Source: Tilletia caries (lineage: Eukaryota; Basidiomycota; Exobasidiomycetes; Tilletiales; Tilletiaceae). From it: a stretch of 64,000 nt of DNA. Numbering within the stretch: the stretch's first letter is position 1; each line of letters begins with the position of its first letter. Positions 31,801-42,872 of the stretch are shown one piece after another. The notes below the pieces were generated by a model. The model ran no database searches. It was not told where the DNA came from and worked only from the letters and a program-made list of their open reading frames with translations. The stretch is from NCBI GenBank assembly GCA_032718865.1, contig JALUTQ010000004.1, positions 496,001-560,000 on the forward strand, written 5' to 3'. A program made the position numbers and the translations under genes.

Positions 31801-32954
31801 TGTGTTGACACTTGGACCACTGCGAAAGTTTCTGACACACCCTTCGTATTTTTCTACAGACCAACATAGTTCGAATCGTAGCACTGTTTGGTAATCCGAA
31901 GAGCCTTCCCAACGACGCCCCGGAGGCGGCTCAGCAGTGCTTGGTTCTTGTTCAGCCGCTTTTTGAGATCAGGAAAGTTGACGGCGCAAACCCATTTGGG
32001 CTTCACGAACTTGTGTGCGGTCAAGGTCGATTCCTCATACCTCTCAAAGTGAGTGATTCTCATGCGGTCGAGTCTGAAGACTCGGACTGATATCAGTATC
32101 ATCCTTCAATTTACAGTCGGTCAGTTTTGTGTGCAATGTCGCTCACCATTGCACCGCACATAGCTGTGCAATAACTGCATCAGGTCAGCGCAGGCAAGAG
32201 CGGGAGGTTATTGACGCCACCGTCAATGTCGTGGAGCATGAGTCATGACCACCAGGAGGAGCCGCAACAGATGATTCTGAATGACGGATTGTGTCGCTCG
32301 GGATGGGGGTTGAGAGAGGTTTACGGTCCTATACCTGTCCGGCCCACACCTGATAGCATCATCAGTCAATGGTAAATCATAAATGAAGGCTAAAAAGTCA
32401 GCAATGAGCAGATGAATTGAGGGCGACGATGTGGACGATAACGACAACGACACAGTCCAACAAGGAGCCAGAGGGTAATAAACTCCAGTACCATGCCGAG
32501 ATTTCGTCCAGGATGCTCCCCATACGAAACCTCTCGAACCGTTTTTCAGACAGACCGTTCAGAAAGTGTTTATGAAAAAGGGTTCAGGAAATAAAATTGA
32601 TGGGGTGTCAGAGAACTAGATTGTGAACTCTCCCGGGACCGTTTCTTTCCCAAACCGTCCCAGAGGATTCGGCCAACTTGGTGGTGTAGTGAAAAAATGG
32701 TGGTGTTTGGGCTACTCCTCTTTGCTCCATGGTGGTGTCAAGTTCTTCGAGAGCGAGCTTATGCATTATGTAAAAACTGCATTGCAAAACTACTAAACAG
32801 TGGTCCTCATTCCCAGTCAATGGCTGCATCCTAAAGGCTCAAACTTCGCATGATGGGAGAAGTGTACAGGTTGAGGCGCTCTGCGGATTTTGAGACTGCC
32901 ATCTTCATTTCTTGCAGCGCGAGGAGCTTTCGAAGAAGGGCCAAATCGACATCG

Positions 32955-33032
32955 GCGGTGGCCGTTCCCACTCGCAGCGACCACATTTGTCACGAGACCC
33001 CGCCCCAAGGGTCGGGTGTCTCAGCGAGACAA
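32955..33032 (-). repeat. Right inverted repeat flanking the Plavaka block
   Basis: Reverse complement carries TTGTCTCGCTGAG (33032-33020) and GGTCTCGTGACAAATGT (32999-32983), then GAGTGGGAACGGCCACCG. This matches 24078-24165 in order and nearly in spacing. The left copy has about ten extra bases between the two blocks. Confidence 0.6.
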
Positions 33033-33581
33033 TTCAGGCTTCGTTTTGCCTGTATGTGATCGGGTGGATGATGATGTGTGCAAGGAGACCAATGGGGGCA
33101 GGCTGTAAAATTTCAGAAGGTCGAAGTGGTGTTTTGTGCACTTCTGTTTCGTATTTCGTTGGTCGTGTGTTCGACTCAAACACCGTGACCCAAACGGCGT
33201 TCCATACTCGGCCGGGGGAAACTAGCACCTTGGAAAAGCTGACCGCACTCCTGACTCCGCAACAGGCAGGCATGCTGGGCTGTGGGCACAACTTCTCCAA
33301 TTTCGATTGATTCGTTCTCCCCACTCCCCGCAAGACTCAGGCCCAAGATGTCTCCGTCCTCCGAGCGCAGCTCTCTAGATGCGGGGTCGGCGGGTCGGCA
33401 ACCTGCTGGGCGAAACGTCAAAGCTCAAATTCTGTCATCCACAGACCACAATGAATGGAACTTACCTTTTCCGGGCACTCGGAAAACTGGGTCGCTATAA
33501 CCTCCAGGACATGCTCGGCCCCATCGATACTGGCTCGCCGCGTAATGCGTTTCTCAGAGCTGGCAACCTTGCGAGTTGCGA

Positions 33582-33609
33582 CCTCAAGCCTCAAGCCTCA
33601 AGCCTCAAG
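33582..33609 (+). repeat. CCTCAAG microsatellite (4 x 7 bp)
   Basis: Four perfect tandem copies of the heptamer CCTCAAG. Confidence 0.9.
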
Positions 33610-35639
33610 TCCTCGATCTTCCAGACCTTCTGGTGGGTGACGGCGTGACGGTCTGCAGAGAATTGGGTACGGCTTGGAGTGCAATACTGACTGCCAGCTC
33701 AAAGGACCTACACCCACCTCTCCGCCGACTTTTCGACCACCTCCATCGCTCCTTGCACACCCTTGGGAATCGGGATGAGGGTTCACGAATCTATGCAAAC
33801 GCTTACAAGCAAGCCGACACGCTGACACCTCTCCACTCCAGTCTGAGGCATCCCTTCACTCTTCCTTCCAGCCTTCAGATCCCACACTGAGCTTCTTCTC
33901 CTCGCTTTTCGGCACTCCCTCCCTTCAGGTTCTGCGCCGGACTCGTGAAGGCACGCCCACATCCGGATACCGATGGTCAAGTCCAAGTGCAGTGTTCTCC
34001 CACGGCACCGGTCGGCCTGCTCTTCCGCACATCTCATCCGGCTCTACACTGTTTTGGCCTCAAGTATCGTCGGTCGTCGGATGACAATTTGCCACAGTCG
34101 AGCGTCGTGGGAAGCTCGGTATGGTTCAGCGAGCTGTCATAGTGAAGCTGAAGCGAGTGAGTCTGCACTGGCGGAGAAGGCGGCGAGGAAAGCAAACATT
34201 GTGGATTCTTTTGCTGACTTAATGAACACAACGAAGTCTTCAGCAGATCGCCCGAAGAGGGCATCATTGCAGAGCGAGGCGTCCTTTCTGCCTTCTCTTT
34301 GGATCCATGTCTGACCGTTACGGATGTTGGTCGTTGGACAGTCTCGATGCGGCCGACCGCGTCTCGCTATGCCGCAGTATGCTTCCTCTTGCCCATCGAC
34401 GGTGTCGGATCAGTGCATCCGCCCACACTATTCACTCCCAATACAATACTGCGCCGGTCGATATCATGCTTGCACTATCTAGCGCATTCCAGCGTTCATT
34501 CGCATCTTCTCGCATGCCAAGCAGCCCATGGTCCGAGCCCGAGGCCACAAGTATAAAATGCTCGTCTCCATCACTTTCTTCTCTGTTTCCGTCCTCCTCC
34601 TTCCCATTCCCATCCTCGATACTACGTCTTCTCTCGTTCCCCGTTTCCATCTCTTCTTTCCTTCTAGCCAGCTCGAAGTATCGACATCGTCCCGTGTGCC
34701 TGGCTTTGGGACCACTTCCGCCTCAGCATCGCGCCTTCCACTCATCCCGTCCGACAGATGCCAATGACAGAATACAAAAGATAACGAGGTGGAAATATTG
34801 GACCACCCCGTTGTCGCGCTCTCTCGTCCGCATCATCAGCAAAGACAACCCTTTGGCACCTCTCTAGATTGCGCATCCAGCAGCACAAGGCGGTCGTCAG
34901 CTGGTATCTGCGCTCTTCCAATGCCGTCCGCTGACCTCGAGCGGTGTGACGTCCGTAGACCGCGTCGTGGCCCCATTCTCAGAGCTCAGGAGGTGGGCAT
35001 GGTTACCCGTATCGATCCGACGCAGGTACAAGATGTCGACATGGGAACAAACAGCACGGCCGACACCGCCCTCAAAACATGTAAACAAGCCTCGAATGGC
35101 CCTCAATCGTAAGTGGGAGGCAAGGCTGATCAGGCAGGATTTCTCTCTCGCTGGTGATGAACATACCTGAATGACGTGCTGACCAGCTGACATCTTTGCC
35201 TCTCGCATGCTCAGCAGTCAGCGCCCTGGAACCTCGATCTCGATCCGGACGGACGTGCCTGCAGGCGACGCCAGCCGCCACCTCCTGGACGGCCAGCAAA
35301 CGATGGCCAGGCAGAGGGCTTAACGGTCGGCGGCCAGGCTCTCCGATTGGCGGACAGGCACGACAAACAGGAGGCAGGCGTCTCGACTGGCAGGCCGAAT
35401 AGCTGACGGCCAGCCGCAGGAGGCCAGTCGATTTTGGGGTTGTGCGAGCATCAGGCCTGTGGATGGCGCCATCAACCGGCCCGTGGGACGTTCGAAGCGC
35501 TTCGTAATCGGGAACGAGATGGGTGAGTACAGGTACAAGGTCAGTGTCCCAGGTCCTCGATCGCTGTGGAAGGCCCTCGAGCGACGTAGGAAGAAGGTAG
35601 AAGGCTGACTACTTTTGGGAGGGGTGCAAAGGTATATAA

Positions 35640-36075
35640 CAAGGCCCTTTCCCACTCCTTCCCCCCTCCCAGATTCCCTCCTCACCCAACCTACTCCAGA
35701 TGACTCCTCCCTCTTGTCTTCAATCCCTCACTTACTCACCCACACCTACACCCACACACACACACACACACACATCCACCCTCACTCATCCACACACACA
35801 CTCATCCACACTCATCCACACTCACACTCACCTACTCACACACATGTATCAAGATCGATCCAACCTTCGATCTTCGTCAAGTCCTTCACACATCAACCCC
35901 CTCGCTCAAGCATTCGGCAGTCAACACCCACTCACTCAACTCGGCCATTCAACCGTCCACCCACCACCCACCCACCCATTCACTCACCTACTCGGCGACC
36001 CACCCAACCACTCACTCACTCAGCCACCCACCTACACACTTACTCACTCGGACACCCACCCTTCCACTCACAGAG
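35640..36075 (+). repeat. C/A/T-rich, G-depleted low-complexity tract
   Basis: About 430 bp almost lacking G on the + strand. It includes a (CA)11 run at 35753-35774, repeats of CACTCATCCA at about 35783-35830, and many CACTCACTCAC and CACCCACC variants. A TATATAAC-like motif lies just before it (35633-35640). This is strand-asymmetric microsatellite DNA; no coding signal is credible. Confidence 0.8.
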
Positions 36076-37532
36076 GGTCGACATAATTCGGTCGATGGTC
36101 TCACGAGTCCATGGGTCAACGAGTTCATGGGTGCGACTTCCTGCCGTCCTCCGCCGTCTTTAGGTCTCCCTCCCCACAAGCAAGTCCCGTCCGTCCTGCC
36201 CTTCCTCAAGCCTAACGTCTCAAGCCCAACGTCTCCAACGCAACATCCCGACGTCAAGACAACCAATGCCATCTCACCCTCTCATGGGTCCTCAACAAGG
36301 TCAACACTCAACACTCTCACCCCGACCTCGACCTACACTCGGCATCGGTCGGCAAGGGCACCATCAAGGACGGGCGGGACCCCTTTTCGTGAGTAAGGGA
36401 CGTGGGGCTTTGGAGGCCTACTGACATACACTTTTGGGGACCGAGTCACTACCTAGCCCGGGGTGGGTGTGGGATCGAGAACGATCTGCCCGAACGGCCT
36501 GGTATTCTTACCAGGGTGGAGTAGCCCTTTCGAGGGACGAAACCCGGATTCGGACGGCGTCTTAATCGGGATGTACCCTCCCTTCCAAGTTCCAGTTCGC
36601 GAAGGGACTGTTCTCTCCAAAAGTTTTGTGAGATCTTTCTGGGGCTTGGAAGGGTTGGGTGAACTACGGGGCGTCGTTCCGTTCATCCACCCCGGTGCCC
36701 TCTCTAGACTCGGTCCCCTTTCGGCGCAGTGGCATTCCTCCGAGGGGGAGGGTCAACAATGTCGCTGCGTCTATCGAGCGCCTCTCTGCCTGATCCGCAT
36801 CCCTCGGCTGTGAGGTGTCACCCGGGGGAATCCCCCTCAATGCGGCTAGGAGAGGCGCGAGACCCTTCGGGGGTGAGTACCATCTTCCTCTGAGCTCATC
36901 TTATCCTCTCACTGTGTTGACTAACGTTATCTCTCCCTCTTGGCTGTCCCATCTTTCATGCTCTTATCGCCGACACCGTCCCTGTCTCGCTGTGCCCCTC
37001 TCCCTTCCCTGGTCGCCGTCATCAACACCATCACCTTCGACCTCACCCTCGATCTCACCCTCGATCTCACCCTCAACATTGCCTTCGCCTTCCTCCTCAA
37101 CATCGACCATGACTTCTTCTGATCCATCGTCACCGTCACCGTCACTGTCACCGTCGTCCTCGCTTTCCTCCTCGACATCGGCACCGACCTCGCCAATGCC
37201 ATCTCGTTCTCCCTCGGCATCGACCTCGCCTTCCCCTCCGACCTCATCTTCGATCTTGACCGCTTGACCTCGTTCCATCCCGTCATCACTCATCGCCATC
37301 TCATACCCGGCCTGAGATAATCCACCCTCCCTGGCTTCCACTCCTGCCCGCCCGGCAAGGTGAGTCCTCATCGAGTCTTCCATGCTACGCATTTACCCTT
37401 GTGGATCGACCATCAGCTTCTACGAATGTACCTGAGACCCTGCCCTGCAATGCATCCCCATCATCATACCTCATGTTCTCCTTCAATAGTGGCTCCATCG
37501 TGCGTGCTCGCTGCCTCCTCGACCTCCATCGA

Positions 37533-37712
37533 TGTACACCATCAACACAACGCACTGCAAGCAACTCATTCCTTACTTGGTCCTTATACTGCCACCTCCT
37601 TTTCTCTTTGGGTTTCGTGACCTCTCTCTTGGGCTTTCGAGAGCTTTTGTCCACCCTTGTGCTGTGAATACATGTACTGGCATCTTGGATCTGCAATGCA
37701 AAGCACTTCTAC
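37533..37712 (+). repeat. Dispersed ~180-bp repeat, copy 2
   Basis: Matches the reverse complement of 9943-10124 over its whole length. It lies 125 bp downstream of the CAF16 stop. Similarity ends within a few bases of these limits. Confidence 0.8.
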
Positions 37713-37836
37713 GTTCTCAATACATGATTTCGTCTCGTCCAGAGGTCCCAAGAGTATCCAGATGCAAGGTCTATTGATGGCATTGTTCGAATTTTGATTG
37801 TTCGGTCCTTGTTTTGCTTTCGGCTTGAGCAAGCGA

Positions 37837-38948
37837 TTACGCTCGCCCGGCGCTGTAGTCGTACTTTGAGAAGAATGTCCTGCAAGAGAGAATGGGAGAA
37901 GAGGTCAGGAGAAGAGGACGAGGAAAGGGGAGAGGGCGCAAGGTCCATCACGTACTCGGAGTCCGTGGTCTCCTGTCCGACTCGTGCGCCTCGCTTGCGC
38001 GACTGACTCAGCGAATGAGCGTCGAGGGCAGCACCAGCCTCCCTCTCCTTCTCCTGTCGGATCTTGCGATCCTCCCGCAGCCAGGCGAGTGCGACGGTGA
38101 GGAGCGGCGAGAGGTCGCGCTCGGTGATACCTTCGGCGGTGGAAGTTGCCTGTTGGATCTTAGGAAACTCGTCCGCGTTGGACTCGTTCGGGGGCCAGGT
38201 CAGGGCTTTCGGGTTCACTGTGGTGCCGAGGCGCATGTGTACAACGTGGGTCGGGAACGATTGAAGGCCGTCAAAGATGTGGGTTGCGTCTGAAATAAGA
38301 GCTGATGTCAGCAATGCCCGCTAGGAAAGTAGAAGGAAGGAAGGGCGGCATTGGCCGACGGAACTCACAGATGATTGTCGCTTTGCGTTTTATGGTCTCC
38401 TCGGTGAGAAAGTTGAGCAGATCCGCGCGGACCTGAACGTCCAGGTCGACCGTGACCTCATCGAGCAAGAGCAGATCCCAAGGCTCCATCAGGCCCATGC
38501 AGAGCTGTACTCTCCGTCGCTCTCCGTCACTGATGGCATGCATGCGCCAGTCGAGGTCCACGTCGAGGATATCAAGCAGACGGTCCCGTCGCTCCTTGTG
38601 TCGGTACCCACCGACGCTGTCGAGAAAGTGGGAGACGACGATGTCCGACCTCACGACGGGGTTCATGGCCCACTCCGTGCCGAGGTAGGTCACGCCCCGG
38701 GGCGCGTCCCGAAAGACGTCCCGGCCGAAGACCTGTATGTTGGACTTGCTTGCGAGTCGCTTGCCCGCCATGATGCGCAGGAGGGTTGACTTGCCCGCTC
38801 CGTTGGCGCCGATGAGGAGGCAGCGCGAGCCGCGGTCCAGCTGGAGGTTGCAGTCGAGGAGCGTGAGGGGGCCATTGGGGTCGAAGGCGAAGTTGAGGTC
38901 GGGCACGTCGACGGCGAGCGCGTTGTAGTCTGGTTCACGGCCGACCAT
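37837..38948 (-). CDS. CAF16: CAF16-like soluble ABC ATPase
   Basis: Three exons, 38948-38369, 38289-37956 and 37879-37837, give 318 residues. The single ABC domain has Walker A LLIGANGAGKST (about residue 45), signature ISDGERRRVQL (about 138), Walker B LLLLDEVTVDLD (about 160) and the switch-His segment ATHIFDGL. It lacks membrane segments, like yeast Caf16, which is linked to the CCR4-NOT complex. The last intron uses the GTACGT donor at 37955 because that gives the family-like end FFSKYDYSAGR; a read-through frame would add an unrelated tail. Frame and length fit the family. Confidence 0.88.
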
Positions 38949-39168
38949 GTTTGCAGCGCTTTCTTGGGAACGAGGAAGTCGAGGATGAGGGAATGGAAGT
39001 TGGAAGTGCTGACTGTGAACAGAACAGCTGTCAGTCAGCTTCTTGTTCGCCGGGGGGAAGTTCGTATAAGGTCAGTCAGGATGCGTGCAGCGTGATGATA
39101 TCATACTGGAAATGACGTTGTGGTATATATATTGTTTCTGGCTGAGGCCGACATCAAAGTTCACCCCG
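38949..39168. promoter_or_regulatory. Intergenic region between CAF16 and tRNA-Trp
   Basis: A 220-bp region holding the CAF16 promoter (-) and the 5' flank of the tRNA gene (+). A TATATATATT motif is at about 39123-39132, roughly 40 bp before the tRNA. Confidence 0.4.
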
Positions 39169-39272
39169 GACTTCTTAGCTCAGTTGGTAGAGTGTCAGAT
39201 TCCAGTCATCCGACACATCAACGTGTTAACGCTGTTTCCTGAAAGTCAGCGGTTCAAATCCGTTAGAGGTCA
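39169..39272 (+). tRNA. tRNA-Trp (anticodon CCA) with intron
   Basis: Acceptor strands GACTTCT (39169-39175) and AGAGGTC (39265-39271) pair fully with one G-U. The D arm is TAGCTCAGTTGGTAGAGT, which also holds the A box. The anticodon arm starts TCAGA-TT-CCA-G. An intron of about 31 nt follows, then the 3' half CCTGA closes the stem, leaving one mismatch. The T arm AGCGG-TTCAAAT-CCGTT includes the B box. The discriminator is A. A T-run (39276-39279) acts as terminator. Confidence 0.9.
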
Positions 39273-39280
39273 TTCTTTTG
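39273..39280 (+). terminator. RNA polymerase III terminator of tRNA-Trp
   Basis: TTCTTTTG directly after the tRNA 3' end contains the T4 run expected for Pol III release. Confidence 0.7.
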
Positions 39281-39362
39281 TTGTCGAAAACTTTTTAACA
39301 AATTTCCTTTTGCCCTTTTCCTCCTCCCACTTCTTCATCGTAAGTCTGGCGCCTTGTTGTCA

Positions 39363-39846
39363 TACGAGGTGGAGGACGAAAGTCTTCGAATGATTTCTGA
39401 AATACTTAGTGTTTACACTCAGAATCTTCAAACTTGGCTCTCAATTGAAGTCCACAACCAGTCAAACAACTTGTGAGCTGAAAGGTGGTAAGCATAGAAC
39501 ACACGAATAGGCACCTTTTTGCTCTTCAGAGCTGACTGCTTTTTGTCTGCGAATGGGTACGTGAGCAAAGTGTGAAAAATCCGAGATTTTTATTCAATTA
39601 GTAAATTATTAAGTGATTTCATTTTGCTCCTAACCCTATTGAGAGTCGTCTTTTTCCCAGACAGAAACCGGTCCGACAACTTAAGAACAAAAGTTGCTCA
39701 AGTACACGCTGTATGATTTCCAGCTTTCCGCTCGCAAGTTGTTGTATTGGTTGTGGACTTCCTTTGAGAGCTCCGAAGGAGCGATTTGAGTGTAAACACT
39801 AAGTTAAATTGAGGTGCGTTCGAAGACTTTCGTCCTCCACCTCGTA
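39363..39846. mobile_element. Palindromic MITE-like element with ~135-bp inverted arms
   Basis: The left arm from 39363 and the right arm back from 39846 match as inverted repeats. The outer 28 bp are perfect (TACGAGGTGGAGGACGAAAG and on). CTTAGTGTTTACACTCA (17 bp) and AAGTCCACAACCA (13 bp) match further in, and similarity continues to about 135 bp per arm. The 215-bp centre is AT-rich and non-coding. The outermost TA on both sides could be a mariner-type target duplication. It lies 90 bp downstream of tRNA-Trp. Confidence 0.8.
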
Positions 39847-40203
39847 CTCAATGGCTTATGGCAGCCCCTCATTTCTCGTGCAGTGTCATCACGTTCTTGA
39901 ATTGGCTTGGTGCATGGCGCTGTGGTTGAAGCTCGAGGGGTCGGATTCTCATCGAGAAATTTAGAGAGCGTGGACGAGGTAAGTATCAGTTGAAGAGGGT
40001 AAAACGAGAACGCAGCAGGCAGAGCAAAACAAGAGAGATGAAGTGTGTTGGGCCAAAGGAAGGTGGGTAGGCAAGTAGGTGGTTGTTGTTATGTACAGAT
40101 ACCGCCGTCGTCTTTGGAAAGGGGGAAGATACATAGCGCACTGGGATATATTCGTACACAGTCGGACTTTGTGCGCGTTTCGCTACGCTTCTGATCTGTA
40201 GTG
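39847..40203. other. Intergenic region downstream of the multicopper oxidase
   Basis: About 360 bp between the MITE and the oxidase stop, expected to contain the oxidase 3' untranslated region. Nothing else recognised. Confidence 0.4.
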
Positions 40204-42872
40204 TCAGCCATGATGGCCATGGGCGCGCGTGTATCTCGAGGTCACGTTGTGCCCAAAAGTCAGATAGGATGGATCACTGCAGCGAGTGGAGACGTAATTA
40301 GACGAAGCTTCGGTGCCGTGGGCCAGACTGTGCTGATGAGAGAAGCGAAACGACTCACTTGTAGAAGTTGGTGGCCGTCGCTACGTTCTGTGGGTCGAAG
40401 ACGAGAGTCGTAGACATGCCCATGACCTGTATGTCCGTCGAGTGACGACCGTTCAGATAAGGTTGAGGTAGTGGAAGCGTAAGTCCTATCAGTGGAAGTA
40501 TTCTGAAGGTCTGAATGGAAGCAGAGGACATGCGCACCGTGTGGAAATGCAGGTGGCAGTGTAGGAGCCAGGCCCCACTGTCGGATCCATCTGACGCGAC
40601 ACGATAGCGAAGCACGGTCCATCCGCCAGACGAGGCAATTGGTAGCGTCTGATTCGTTGTTGATGCTCCTGGTCCAGGCCTGATAAATGAAGGGAAAATC
40701 GTCAGCTTTGTGACCCTGCGGAGCTTCCGATAGAGCTCGAAGGGTCTTTCGGACGCACCACACGCTGTGGGTGTCCCTGGCGATGGGATCCTGGAATCCT
40801 CCTTTCCGAGCCGCAGCGAGCGCTTCTTCGCTGAAGTTGCCCGCGCCCGACGCGATCGTCCACTGCTTCGTGTTGTGCCCGTGCCATGGATGGGTCTGTG
40901 TTACACAAATGTGGACAACACTCATCAGTAACCACAAGCACGTATGCACCCTTCCGATTGTTCTCACCTCGACGTTGTGAGACTTGGCGGATGCGTTGTT
41001 GACGATCACAACATCGAATACATCTCCGGATTTTGCAACGTACTACAACCGGAGCACCATAAGCATTCCTTACACTTGAGCTTGGAGATTGTGCTGCCAC
41101 CTCGTAGGTACATACCGTATCGGTAACGCTGTCATATCCCTTCGGCGTGCCCTGCATCGCTCGATCATAGCTTGGGGCATCGACTGCCTTGGTGCTGTGG
41201 GAGAATGGAAGTAAAGGGAAAACGTAGTAAAATGAGTAAAAGCGACCGAAAAGGCAAGCACGAATGAGAACGTACTAAATATCGATTAGGTATGGTGTCT
41301 GTCTAGAACCCTCGTTCTGTGTGTAGTGGGAATGCATCGACAAGATCAGCTTACTATTTCCTGCGAGGGCCGCAGAGTATAAAGCGTCCCGAACGTTTTT
41401 CAGACTCACATAAACATGCCCATTCTCAGCCCACCTCGTGCCCGTCCCATTCTGCAAGCTCCCAAACACACCAATCTGCTGAGCCTCGATCACAATCCTC
41501 CGCTTCACCTCCGAGTCCCGCGGTGCATCCACATCCGAGCCTGCACCAGACCATCTGAGCGGCGAGAACTGATCCACGATCCATCCAAATTGCGCAGGAG
41601 GCAGCAAGGTCGCATTGGCAGTCGTCGTTCCCGGAGGAAGTGGCGGTCCAGAGTTCAAGGCGGTAGACAGGATCGATCCGTCGCAGGATGGGTACGCAAG
41701 GAGCGCCCACCCTCCGGCCCCAGGGTTCCTCCACCGACTCTCCATTCGGAACCAGTAGCATCCAGCCTTACCGTCTTTCTCGACTTCTTGGGCCGTCTTG
41801 GAGTGTAAGAGAACGTCGTACCGCTGACCGGGCATGATCTCGACATGCGGCTGGTGGGGAAGTGGGTTGAGGTACGTCCCATCGGCAGCGATGATAGTGA
41901 AAGGCCCGCCCGCGGCGGTATCGTGGTCCAACAAGCCAAAAGCAGTGTACGACAGGGTGGTGGCTCCAATGAGGCGAAGCCGGACGTTTGAGCAGTACGG
42001 CACCGAGACGATGTGAGGGCTTACTTTCGTGTCCGCACACGACAGACCGCCATTCGTATTCGCGATGGTCTCATTGCAAGCACCGACAGTTTGACCGTTT
42101 AGCAAGATCGCTTTAGACGATCCCGGCCAAACGAATGGGTTGGCGAGAAGCCCGTCTTTGATCGATTCAGACGCTACGCAGGAAGGAGTGTAAATTTCAT
42201 CAACAGATATGAAAAAAATGGAAAACACCCTGTGTGCGATGACTCACTCTCCCAGAACCAGTCGCCCAAAATCAGAGTGCGGTCTTCGTGTATCGTATAA
42301 ATGGACGGTGTAGCAGCATCGACGATGAATGGGGCGTATGCGGTAATGGCTTGGAGGCCAACATGAGTATGGAGACTGTATTTTTGACGGCGAAGTGAGA
42401 AATGTCAGCCGTCAGTTCTTGGATGAGCATCTTTCCGGAACTCGATTGCATACAAGTACGTCCCCTGATCTGTATCGCCTACCACGAGCTCGTACTCGAA
42501 CCAGTTGCCCGGAGCGATGGGCCACTGCGACACGAGCGGCGTCCCGTCCGACATGGGTGTCATGCGTTGACTCATGCCGTGGATGTGCACCGTCGTGTTG
42601 TCCGATTGCAGTGCGTTCGTCACGTTAATCAGGACCCTATCCCCGACGTTCACACGGACCTCGGGCCCAGGTAGGGAATTGTTCAATAGAACGCTGCGAA
42701 CCGGGTTGCCATCTGCCCAGATCAGACGCTCGGACACAGTGAGGGAGAAGCGCTTGACGCGTTGCTTGGAGGAATGCGGCCGAGCGAGCGTGGCGGACAC
42801 GAGGCAGAAGAGGAGGACGGAGAGCGCGAGCAAATCACTGATTACGGACCGGCGGCCGAATTTCGTGATCAT
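40204..42872 (-). CDS. Secreted multicopper oxidase (laccase / ascorbate-oxidase-like)
   Basis: Ten exons: 42872-42454, 42375-42248, 42173-41410, 41316-41276, 41194-41116, 41042-40968, 40895-40759, 40679-40538, 40426-40359 and 40276-40204. They join to 641 residues. Residues 1-30 form a signal peptide (LLALSVLLFCLVSATLA). Copper sites are HIHG, LHTH, HPWHGHN and HCHLHFH, with Met five residues after the last His as T1 axial ligand. The protein oxidises phenols, ascorbate or metal ions with reduction of O2 to water, outside the cell. Removing the 111-nt intron at 40537-40427 brings that Met into place. The last join (AA|GTGAGT) replaces an apparent TGA and gives a His/Gly tail; if not spliced the protein would end about 24 residues earlier. 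Confidence 0.88.

Larger units (their letters stand above)
27662..32248 (+). pseudogene. Plavaka-type transposase gene, interrupted by a TRIM element
   Basis: Twelve exons: 27662-27895, 27963-28271, 28345-28462 resumed at 28825-28940, 29031-29391, 29477-29741, 29841-30057, 30168-30444, 30537-30931, 31103-31484, 31562-31782, 31860-32048 and 32117-32248. Without the 357-bp insertion and one target copy, they form one frame of 1071 codons with no other stop. The N-terminus has a C2H2-like finger (HCKPCAW..H..H, residues about 33-60). Family marks follow: VVLFIDDLSGARSKRWNKHE, NRFCRLCHVDG, AGTPVEALHTWLLGPLKYL, KFHVLTHL, FATERYESFNSVARNASM, and a Cys/His C-terminus with QEREVIDATVNVVEHES. The role is DNA transposition in the nucleus. 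The insertion in exon 3 brings a stop codon soon after it. Confidence 0.85.
24078..33032 (+). mobile_element. Candidate ~9-kb Plavaka-type (CACTA/EnSpm-related) DNA transposon
   Basis: The transposase (27662-32248) and a divergent unknown gene (25577-27263) are bracketed by sequences that match each other in inverted orientation (24078-24165 and 32955-33032). Plavaka is a transposase family known from basidiomycetes and thought to be related to CACTA elements. True termini and target duplication were not located, so the boundaries are those of the matching blocks. The element may extend further out. Confidence 0.45.
32249..37532. other. Gene-poor, low-complexity region
   Basis: About 5.3 kb with no gene I can support. 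It holds the right inverted repeat of the Plavaka block, a CCTCAAG microsatellite, a C-rich tract at 35.6-36.1 kb and a short acidic-coding frame on the - strand (about 37390-36966, a Glu/Gly/Asp-rich 142-codon ORF). One + strand frame (34307-34867) ends with a mitochondrial-presequence-like RAFHSSRP but has no recognisable body. A block at 36.4-36.85 kb is complex sequence of unknown origin. Confidence 0.45.

Noticed and set aside
27662..32248. Initial call as a KDZ (Kyakuja-Dileera-Zisupton) transposase
   Set aside because: The motifs FIDDLSGARSKRWNKHE, TPVEALHTWLLG and FATERYESFN fit the Plavaka family better than KDZ, so I used Plavaka.
34307..34867. 186-codon + strand ORF with RAFHSSRP, like a mitochondrial presequence end
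   Set aside because: The upstream part is Ser/Leu low-complexity, there is no folded domain after the motif, and neighbours show no exon structure; not enough to call a gene.
36964..37392. 142-codon acidic - strand ORF (Glu/Gly/Asp repeats)
   Set aside because: Translation of GAGGGCGAG-type simple repeats in a gene-poor region; no conserved motif or splice partner found.
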